A stretch of 5,949 nucleotides of DNA from an uncultured Eubacteriaceae bacterium (GTDB lineage Bacteria; Bacillota; Clostridia; Lachnospirales; CAG-274): the NCBI GenBank assembly GCA_946534775.1, contig CAMNCZ010000081.1, forward strand, positions 1-5,949, in the 5' to 3' direction. The notes under the pieces are model-generated. The model had not been told where the DNA came from, searched no databases, and saw only the letters and a program-made list of their open reading frames with translations. The translations under genes and the position numbers were made by a program. Shown one piece after another: positions 1-4,095 of the stretch (position 1 is the first letter of the stretch; every line of letters begins with the position of its first letter).

Positions 1-385
1 ATGTTATTTCTTCCATTTCATACAGCTTAAGAACAAGCTGATAAAACAGATCTTCGATAGCTCCTGCAAGTTTTTCGTTCTGAAATCTCGACAAAGTGCT
101 GTTGTCGGGCACCGGCTCACCATTAAGAAGCCACATGAAACAAATGTCTCTCCGACAGACCCTTTCAATGCCTCTCCCGGAGTAAATACTCCTCATATAT
201 CCGTATGCCATCAGCTTAAATAAGGTCTTTGGTGAATGTTTTCGCCAGTGCCTTAAATACTGATCGTATAACTTTGTATAATCTAATTGTTCGCAAATTT
301 CGTTGAAAAGTATGACAGGATCGTCCTCGGGAATGATGTATTGTAAATTTAATGGTAAAATGAGTTGATTTGTTGATGTTTTCAT
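1..385 (-). CDS. IS1182-family transposase, N-terminal 128 residues (cut by window edge)
   Basis: The frame is open from ATG at 385 to the window edge. The protein begins MKTSTNQLILPLNLQYIIPE and continues with a D-D-P-V segment, then LFKLMAYGYMRSIYSGRGIE, then a C-R-R-D-I-C-F-M-W-L-L-N-G segment, then PDNSTLSRFQ. This order matches the N-terminal DUF772 domain of IS1182/IS5-like DDE transposases: 'VPEDDPV', 'YGY...IYSSRRIE', 'FMWLLGG..PDHSTI'. Established knowledge of the family is that this domain precedes an RNase H-like DDE catalytic domain that moves the element by DNA transposition. That catalytic part lies outside the window, so I cannot say whether the enzyme is intact. No frameshift or stop occurs in the visible part. 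ATG 385 is the first start downstream of the proposed promoter; the ribosome binding site is weak (GCAGG about 12 nt upstream). Confidence 0.9.
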   Translation of the reverse strand, partial: MKTSTNQLILPLNLQYIIPEDDPVILFNEICEQLDYTKLYDQYLRHWRKHSPKTLFKLMAYGYMRSIYSGRGIERVCRRDICFMWLLNGEPVPDNSTLSRFQNEKLAGAIEDLFYQLVLKLYEMEEIT

Positions 386-429
386 GATATAATTAACCTG
401 CTTTCGTATTGGATTTTTTTTGCAACTTA

Positions 430-458
430 ATTATACCACGAAAGCAAAAAAGACTCAA
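430..458 (-). promoter_or_regulatory. Promoter of the transposase gene
   Basis: On the minus strand TTGAGT (453-458) and a perfect TATAAT (430-435) are separated by exactly 17 bp. Transcription would start near 423, giving a leader of about 38 nt before ATG 385. The -35 box lies inside the 3' arm of the terminator hairpin, so the hairpin and the promoter share bases. Confidence 0.6.
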
Positions 459-480
459 ACCTTTTTGGAATGAGTCTTTT
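448..480 (-). terminator. Intrinsic terminator inside the IS, upstream of the transposase
   Basis: Arms AAAAGACTCA (448-457) and TGAGTCTTTT (471-480) pair perfectly over 10 bp. An inner CC/GG pair sits beyond an A-A mismatch. Read on the minus strand the stem is followed by a run of T (TTTTTTGC), as expected for a Rho-independent terminator. It would end transcripts coming from the exported protein gene (stop at 524) before they enter the transposase. On the plus strand the hairpin also ends in TTTT, so it may act both ways. The stem is A-T-rich and has few G-C pairs, so efficiency is uncertain. Confidence 0.65.
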
Positions 481-494
481 CTTGTTTATGGGAA

Positions 495-514
495 TGTCTT
501 AATGCGACAGCCCC
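495..514 (-). repeat. Probable terminal inverted repeat of the IS
   Basis: The minus strand reads GGGGCTGTCGCATTAAGACA. This G/C-rich block stands out from its A-T-rich surroundings, sits 110-130 bp upstream of the transposase start, and resembles ends I recall for clostridial IS1182-type elements. The partner repeat would lie left of position 1 and cannot be examined. Confidence 0.45.
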
Positions 515-528
515 TTGATAATATCAAG
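514..528. repeat. Perfect 7-bp palindrome at the IS junction, overlapping a stop codon
   Basis: CTTGATA (514-520) and TATCAAG (522-528) are perfect inverted arms around a single A. The palindrome starts at the proposed IS end and contains the TGA stop codon (524-526, minus strand) of the exported protein gene. IS1182-family elements are known to favour palindromic or hairpin targets in several cases, so this may be the target or half of a target duplication. That interpretation is inferred. Confidence 0.5.
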
Positions 529-3196
529 CCGTTTTATGGTTCAATATCCATATAACATCAATCATATCGGGTTCCGACTTTGTGCTGTCGGTTGCTTTTG
601 CGGCTTTTTTCTGATTTTCGGTCAAATCACAAGTGCCGCTTAAATATTTAAGCAGGTATGCCGCATCTTTATCCGTTACATATCCGTCGTGGTCTATATC
701 GCCCGTATAATAGTATGTCGGGATAGGCGCTTCTTCACTTTTTGCGGTCTGATCGCCTATGACCAAAACAGCATACACAGTTTTGCCCGAGCAATCATAA
801 GGCACTTTAAAACTTGTTCCGCCGTTTGCTTTAACAAGTTTGCCGTCTGCATACCAGTCATAATGCCAATCATGGGACATAAAAGCATCTAACGCCGAAT
901 CACTGTTATCCGCAGCTTCTTCAAGGACAACATCAGCCGCAGTTTCATCAATATGCAGCGTTCCGCTTACGGCAAAGGTGCTTGTGCTGTCAAAGGGTAT
1001 CAGTTTATACATAAGTTTCGGGAAAGTATATCTGATAACGGCGGATTGAATACTGCTGTGTGCCTTGTCTAAAACAGCTTTTTCTCCGTTTATGCGAAAT
1101 ACTGTGTCGTCGGAATAATAATATTTTGCATCGTTTACCGATAAATACGCATTAAAAGTATAGGCTTTTCCCATTTCAAACGGGTCGTTATACAAAATGC
1201 CGATATCATCACCGTAATTGCTGTCCAAAACAATGGTATAGTCTTCAAATTTGACCGGTTCACCGTACAGCATTACGTCTGCATCTTTCATAGTATGGTC
1301 AGGCACCAGACCCATCGACGGTGCCGTAACAGTTTTTCTTACTTCCTTTACATACCAGGTTGCATATACCACCGTATTTTCATTGATCGCTACCTTCTCG
1401 CCTGCACTGTATAAGTTACCGTTTACGCGCCATTTGTAGAACCCTGTGTTTGTCGGTGCTGTAAATGTACATTCGGGCAATTCCTGCCTGCTGCCGCCTG
1501 CAATGGTCAGGGGATCCATATTGCTGCCGCTGCCGCCGTTTTTATCAAAACTTACAATGCAGGCATCCGACCATACTGCCGTAAAGGTCATATCGCCCGT
1601 TACTTTGAACTTATCACCGGGCCAATATTCTTTGGAATTATAAGTCCAGCATTTGAACATCTTGCCTTCGGGCGGGGTAAAATCACACTTGCTTATTGTT
1701 GCGGTATAGCCTATTGCAAAACAGTAGCTCGGCATTTCAGCGGTACTGCCGTTTGCCGCATAAGTAATAATACCGCTGTAGTAAGCACCGAATTTGCTGC
1801 TGTCGATATAATCGGCTTGTCCGTCACCCCAATAGGCTCTTATATGGTATCTGTCGGTGCCGTAATTGGCATTCGGTTTAAGATCAACATATAGTTTCAC
1901 TCCGCTGTTAGCCGTTTTATTCAATTCTTCTTTAAATACACCATCCTCGTAAAGCTCAAGTCTGGTCGTTGTGAAATTTGTTGTCAGGCTTATTTGGCTT
2001 GTTCCGTTGTATGCCGCCCGAGAAGATGGCTGGAGTGTAAATGCGGGTGCTGATGCGGGAGTGATATAAAATTCATTGCTCTCAATAGAATAATATGAAG
2101 CCTGTCCGCTTGCGTTCCACCAGGAACGTATCTTATACGGTGCGGCCGACGGCGGCAATGTTGTATTTTTTACATCTCCGGTATAGCTTTTGTATACCTC
2201 ATCGCCCCTCAGTACCTCGACCTTTTCCTGTGTAAAATTCGTTGCCCAATTTACTGTGTATTCGCTTCCCAATGCAGCGCTGCCGCCTGTGGGCTGTGCC
2301 GTAAATGCCGTGCTGCGTGGAAGTATCTTAAATGCGCTGCTTTCCAAACTTTTCAAATAGCCATCAAGCGAATAGTAAGCCCTTATTTTCCATTCACGTT
2401 CTGCGGACGGATTGGCATATACATATCTTTTGTCGGAATAAATACTGTAATTATATGTTCTTTCCTCAAACGGCGAACTTTCATTGCCGTTTTGGTCAAC
2501 GATCGTTACCTTTACCGGATAAAAATTCACGTCATAGTACGCAGACTTAAGCATATTTGGAAAACCGTATACAGTTGAGGGCTGCATGGTAAACCTCGGT
2601 GTGCTTGTTATTTGAAACGGTGCACTTTCAACATATTCCGTGTTTGTATAAAACGCACGTATCTTATATACCTGATCGGATGTTTCGACAGACGCGGATG
2701 TGGCGGCTGCGGCCAAAGGCTGATACTGGGTCCCGTTTCTTAACAGATATTGTTTAACGGGTGTAAAATTGGTCTCCCAGTAAACGGTTTTGCTTCCCGC
2801 AGAACCAAGCACTTCGCTTTGCGGCGATATCTCAAATGCGGGTTCAATTTCCGTTATAAGAAATCCTGTACTTGTCACATACTCGGTATTGCTGTAGTAC
2901 GCATCGATATAATAGAAATATCGGCCGCTGTTTATAAGGATATTGGGTGCAAGCTCGGCACTCATAGTCTGTGATGTGGCTGTTATTGTGCTTCGTATCG
3001 TATTCCCTTCGCGAATTATAACTTTTTGAGGTGTAAATGTGGTCGTCCATGTGACCGTGTATTTTGTCCCCGACACGGTCGAACCGCCCTCGGGCTGAAC
3101 GGTAAAGCCGTAAGCATCCGCAAACACCGCCGTGCTTATGAGCAAAACCGCCATTGCCGCAAACATAACGGCAAAAAGCTTTTTAATATTATTCAT
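524..3196 (-). CDS. Exported modular protein with five beta repeats, Flg_new-like repeats and a dockerin-like C-terminus
   Basis: The protein has 890 residues and is extracellular by prediction. The start is set at ATG 3196, not at the longer in-frame ATG 3277: AAAGGAGG lies 7 nt upstream and a signal peptide follows at once (K5-K6, hydrophobic 7-24, cleavage after V-F-A26). Residues 31-475 hold five divergent repeats of 80-95 residues. Residues 476-543 and 545-615 resemble InlB B-repeat/Flg_new (Listeria-Bacteroides) repeats, with conserved F-W and 'AVW'/'ATW' endings. Residues 620-728 and about 737-825 are further beta-rich regions without a sure family. Residues 832-886 resemble dockerin type I: loop one is complete (D833, D835, D837, D844), while loop two keeps only D880 of the acidic positions. 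There is no LPXTG motif, SLH domain or catalytic motif. Such architecture suggests adhesion or surface assembly, but function is unknown. It is divergent from the XRE gene. Confidence 0.88.
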   Translation of the reverse strand: MNNIKKLFAVMFAAMAVLLISTAVFADAYGFTVQPEGGSTVSGTKYTVTWTTTFTPQKVIIREGNTIRSTITATSQTMSAELAPNILINSGRYFYYIDAYYSNTEYVTSTGFLITEIEPAFEISPQSEVLGSAGSKTVYWETNFTPVKQYLLRNGTQYQPLAAAATSASVETSDQVYKIRAFYTNTEYVESAPFQITSTPRFTMQPSTVYGFPNMLKSAYYDVNFYPVKVTIVDQNGNESSPFEERTYNYSIYSDKRYVYANPSAEREWKIRAYYSLDGYLKSLESSAFKILPRSTAFTAQPTGGSAALGSEYTVNWATNFTQEKVEVLRGDEVYKSYTGDVKNTTLPPSAAPYKIRSWWNASGQASYYSIESNEFYITPASAPAFTLQPSSRAAYNGTSQISLTTNFTTTRLELYEDGVFKEELNKTANSGVKLYVDLKPNANYGTDRYHIRAYWGDGQADYIDSSKFGAYYSGIITYAANGSTAEMPSYCFAIGYTATISKCDFTPPEGKMFKCWTYNSKEYWPGDKFKVTGDMTFTAVWSDACIVSFDKNGGSGSNMDPLTIAGGSRQELPECTFTAPTNTGFYKWRVNGNLYSAGEKVAINENTVVYATWYVKEVRKTVTAPSMGLVPDHTMKDADVMLYGEPVKFEDYTIVLDSNYGDDIGILYNDPFEMGKAYTFNAYLSVNDAKYYYSDDTVFRINGEKAVLDKAHSSIQSAVIRYTFPKLMYKLIPFDSTSTFAVSGTLHIDETAADVVLEEAADNSDSALDAFMSHDWHYDWYADGKLVKANGGTSFKVPYDCSGKTVYAVLVIGDQTAKSEEAPIPTYYYTGDIDHDGYVTDKDAAYLLKYLSGTCDLTENQKKAAKATDSTKSEPDMIDVIWILNHKTA
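539..703 (-). other. Dockerin-like domain (residues 832-886)
   Basis: The first half reads G-D-I-D-H-D-G-Y-V-T-D-K-D, a textbook EF-hand-like calcium loop followed by the helix AAYLLKYLSG. The second half (A868 onward, T-D-S-T-K-S-E-P-D-M-I-D, then VIWIL) keeps the helix and its aspartate but has lost the other calcium ligands. In cellulosome systems dockerins bind cohesin domains. Outside cellulosomes similar modules are common in Clostridia as C-terminal domains of surface proteins with unknown partners. No cohesin is visible in this window. Confidence 0.75.
1352..1771 (-). repeat. Two Flg_new / InlB B-repeat-like protein repeats (residues 476-615)
   Basis: Copy one runs from IITYAANGS to FTAVW and copy two from IVSFDKNGGSG to VYATW. 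Both follow the family order: a beta strand ending in a turn of the N-G type, a central P-E or L-P segment, 'F..W..(N/G).Y..G', then a closing strand ending in W. These beta-grasp-like modules act as spacers or ligand-binding units in bacterial surface proteins. The family name is from pattern memory. Confidence 0.7.
1772..3106 (-). repeat. Five tandem divergent beta-type protein repeats (residues 31-475)
   Basis: Boundaries are about 31-120, 121-201, 202-297, 298-385 and 386-475. Each copy opens with F-(T/E)-x-(Q/S)-P, has a strand ending in N-F-T-P-x-K or close to it (T-F-T-P-Q-K, N-F-T-P-V-K, N-F-Y-P-V-K, N-F-T-Q-E-K, N-F-T-T-T-R), then a short segment with N-G or D-G, then (K/H)-I-R-(A/S)-(Y/F/W) (Y-I-D-A-Y in copy one), and closes with S-x-x-F. 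The alternation of hydrophobic and polar residues predicts an Ig- or fibronectin-like sandwich. I cannot assign a named family. Copies differ in protein sequence and length, so this is an old duplication. Confidence 0.7.
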
Positions 3197-3203
3197 TATT
3201 AAG

Positions 3204-3211
3204 CCTCCTTT
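3204..3211 (-). promoter_or_regulatory. Ribosome binding site deciding the start of the exported protein
   Basis: The minus strand reads AAAGGAGG, 7 nt before ATG 3196. It matches the 3' end of 16S rRNA very well, and no comparable site precedes the in-frame ATG at 3277. It supports the shorter start, which also places the signal peptide at the N-terminus. Confidence 0.8.
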
Positions 3212-3322
3212 ATTTTTGCATATTTTTCTAAATACTTCCCATAAAAACATGGTATCACATTTTTGCGGCATATACAATAGAATAATTGTAAAAGTTTTGT
3301 GTCACAGCTGTATAAAGCTCCA

Positions 3323-3351
3323 TTTATCGGTATTGCAAAAATTTCTGTCAA
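3323..3351 (-). promoter_or_regulatory. Candidate sigma-A promoter of the exported protein gene
   Basis: The minus strand has a consensus TTGACA (3346-3351), a 17-bp spacer, then GATAAA (3323-3328), which matches TATAAT at four of six positions. Transcription would begin near 3316 and give a leader of about 120 nt. The leader contains the inverted repeat TACAAT-6-ATTGTA, which could be a regulatory site. The -10 box is imperfect, so the promoter may be weak or activator-dependent. Confidence 0.5.
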
Positions 3352-3397
3352 GTTTTATTGTACACCATCATCTATGCTATAAACAATAAAAAATCTT

Positions 3398-3410
3398 TCG
3401 CGGATCGCGA
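3398..3410. repeat. G/C-rich palindrome TCGCG-gat-CGCGA
   Basis: Two perfect 5-bp arms flank a 3-bp centre, in an otherwise A-T-rich intergenic region and about 47 bp upstream of the -35 box of the exported protein gene. The position and symmetry would suit a binding site for a dimeric activator or repressor. No protein is assigned to it. Confidence 0.35.
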
Positions 3411-3472
3411 TTTACTGCTTTCAGAAATGGGAGAAAACCCTCCGGAGTGAAATTCCGCGTAAGTGTAATAAG

Positions 3473-3486
3473 TTATCTCTATAAAT
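3473..3486. repeat. Weaker outlying copy of the operator-like motif
   Basis: TTATCTCTATAAAT matches the motif CTATCTCTATAGAA at 11 of 14 positions. It lies 42 bp upstream of the first strong copy, close to four helical turns, on the same face and in the same orientation. It could extend an operator array or be a chance A-T-rich match. Confidence 0.35.
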
Positions 3487-3514
3487 GTAAATAATATCGA
3501 CAAAATTTGATATC

Positions 3515-3550
3515 CTATCTCTATAGAATCAAAATTCTATCTCAATAGAA
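3515..3550. promoter_or_regulatory. Twin direct repeats, candidate operator of the XRE regulator
   Basis: CTATCTCTATAGAA (3515-3528) and CTATCTCAATAGAA (3537-3550) differ at one position of 14 and are spaced exactly 22 bp apart, about two helical turns. The junction also forms a perfect inverted repeat ATAGAAT-caaa-ATTCTAT (3523-3540), and the first copy contains the palindrome TCTATAGA. The second copy ends two bases before the ribosome binding site of the regulator gene. The repeats therefore cover the expected promoter -10/+1 zone, the usual place for an autorepressor to bind. A possible promoter here is TCGACA (3497-3502) with TATAGA (3522-3527), but its 19-bp spacer is long. Confidence 0.6.
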
Positions 3551-3569
3551 CAGAGAGGGGATGAATAAT

Positions 3570-3863
3570 ATGGAAGTCGGTGAAAGGATAACGTATTTTC
3601 GTAAACAGCGCGGTATGACTACCAACAAACTTGCGAACAAAGCGGGTATTTCCCAAAGTTTTATCCGTGATGTGGAACTCCAGAAAAAAGGCATCACGGT
3701 CGATAATCTTGAAATAATCTGCGAGGCTATGGGCATTACGCTTATAGATTTTTTTGACCCGCCAACGGAAGAAAAAGATGTTGATAAGGAACTTATGAAG
3801 CAAATAGGCAAGCTCTCTGCCGAACAGAAAACAAGGCTTGCCGAATTTTTGAGGCTTATATGA
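3570..3863 (+). CDS. Small XRE/Cro-type helix-turn-helix regulator
   Basis: The protein is a 97-residue cytoplasmic DNA-binding protein. The HTH_3 fold spans about residues 7-62: MEVGERITYFRKQRGMT, helix 2 TTNKLANKAGI (17-27), recognition helix SQSFIRDVELQKKG (28-41), and the closing NLEIICEAMGITLIDFFD. Residues 64-97 form a charged tail that includes a possible helix (KELMKQIGKLSAEQKTRLAE), perhaps for dimerisation. ATG 3570 is preferred over in-frame ATG 3561 because AGAGAGGGG (3552-3560) abuts the latter with no spacing and lies 9 nt from the former. The gene is monocistronic: repeats precede it and a terminator follows. Family knowledge supports sequence-specific repression; targets are unknown. 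Autoregulation is inferred from the upstream repeats. Such small regulators occur in chromosomes, prophages and mobile elements alike, and no phage gene is visible nearby. Confidence 0.88.
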   Translation: MEVGERITYFRKQRGMTTNKLANKAGISQSFIRDVELQKKGITVDNLEIICEAMGITLIDFFDPPTEEKDVDKELMKQIGKLSAEQKTRLAEFLRLI

Positions 3864-3906
3864 CGGTAAGCGTAGTTTCAAAGCATCAACAAACCTTGCG
3901 ATAATT

Positions 3907-3930
3907 ATTGTATCAAAAAACTCATACAAT
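3907..3930. repeat. Inverted repeat ATTGTAT-10-ATACAAT between the XRE and VWA genes
   Basis: Perfect 7-bp arms (3907-3913 and 3924-3930) are separated by 10 bp, so the arms lie on one face of the helix. No T-run follows, which argues against a terminator. It could be an operator or a chance A-T-rich match. It lies upstream of the XRE terminator, within the transcript tail of that gene. Confidence 0.35.
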
Positions 3931-3964
3931 GTGGTACGCTGACAGCGGAATTCGCAAAAAGTTT

Positions 3965-3991
3965 CCGTATAGCTTTTGTTGTGCGGTTTTT
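3965..3991 (+). terminator. G-U-rich intrinsic terminator after the XRE gene
   Basis: Positions 3965-3973 and 3978-3986 form a continuous 9-bp RNA stem, including three G-U pairs, closed by a UUUU loop and followed by TTTTT (3987-3991). A preceding GCAAAAA (3954-3960) can also pair with the trailing TTTTTGC. Because the G-U pairs become mismatches in the opposite strand, the stem works only in the plus direction, fitting termination of the XRE transcript about 100 bp after its stop codon. Confidence 0.55.
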
Positions 3992-3993
3992 GC

Positions 3994-4012
3994 TTTACAA
4001 ACATTTTGTAAA
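3994..4012. repeat. Perfect palindrome TTTACAAA-cat-TTTGTAAA upstream of the lipoprotein gene
   Basis: Eight-bp arms flank a 3-bp centre. The site starts three bases after the terminator T-run and lies 84 bp upstream of ATG 4096, where a regulator of the lipoprotein gene would be expected to bind. Its left arm contains TTTACA, a possible -35 box paired with TAAAAA (4017-4022) at a 17-bp spacing, but that promoter is weak. Confidence 0.4.
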
Positions 4013-4027
4013 AAAATAAAAAATTAT

Positions 4028-4060
4028 GTGACCTAAGAAAAAAATCCCTGTCATTATAAG
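4028..4060 (+). promoter_or_regulatory. Tentative promoter of the VWA lipoprotein gene
   Basis: A sigma-A-like TATAAG (4055-4060) has no good -35 box at 17 bp. Just upstream, GTGACC (4028-4033) and TGTC (4049-4052) are 15 bp apart, which recalls the spaced '-AAC / CGTC' promoters used by ECF sigma factors, although both boxes differ from the usual consensus. One of these probably drives the gene, since a terminator separates it from the XRE gene. The assignment is weak. Confidence 0.25.
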
Positions 4061-4095
4061 TGAAAGGCAAAAACAGTTTATAGGGGGTAAACATT

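Larger units (their letters stand above)
1..514 (-). mobile_element. IS1182-type insertion sequence, 5' part only
   Basis: This is the upstream end of an insertion sequence whose transposase leaves the window at position 1. The outer boundary is placed at about 514, where the minus strand reads GGGGCTGTCGCATTAAGAC. From memory this resembles terminal repeats of clostridial IS1182-type elements, but the second end is outside the window, so the repeat cannot be confirmed by pairing. Between the end and the transposase start (129 bp) lie a terminator hairpin and a promoter, a common arrangement that shields a transposase from outside transcription. The element lies just downstream of the 890-residue exported protein gene and in the same orientation. 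The family call rests on the transposase N-terminus; the exact boundary is an inference. Confidence 0.65.
3197..3569. other. Divergent intergenic region between the exported protein gene and the XRE gene
   Basis: This 373-bp stretch holds no credible gene. It carries the leader and promoter of the minus-strand gene (about 3197-3351), a short inverted repeat TACAAT-6-ATTGTA (3273-3290), a G/C-rich palindrome TCGCG-gat-CGCGA (3398-3410), an isolated operator-like motif (3473-3486), and two closely spaced copies of the same motif (3515-3550) directly upstream of the regulator gene. The part from 3411 to 3470 shows only short self-complementary pieces such as CTCCGGAG (3440-3447), which I do not interpret. 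Confidence 0.7.

Noticed and set aside
524..3196. Truncation of the exported protein by the IS insertion
   Set aside because: The dockerin-like domain reaches its usual last helix before the stop codon, so at most a few terminal residues could have been changed.
3197..3277. N-terminal extension of the exported protein from ATG 3277
   Set aside because: The extra 27 residues would bury the signal peptide, lack a ribosome binding site, and span an inverted repeat in the leader; ATG 3196 has a near-perfect Shine-Dalgarno site.
3420..3470. Possible riboswitch or small RNA from short competing stems (GGAG, CTCC, CTCCGGAG)
   Set aside because: The stems are only 4 bp long, there is no T-run or recognisable conserved core, and they match chance expectation.
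3473..3550. CRISPR-like array from the three repeats upstream of the XRE gene
   Set aside because: Repeats are 14 bp, spacings are 42 and 22 bp, there are no cas genes, and the position fits an operator.
3561..3569. Start of the XRE gene at ATG 3561
   Set aside because: The purine-rich binding site touches this ATG directly, leaving no spacing; ATG 3570 has 9 nt and begins at the usual family position.
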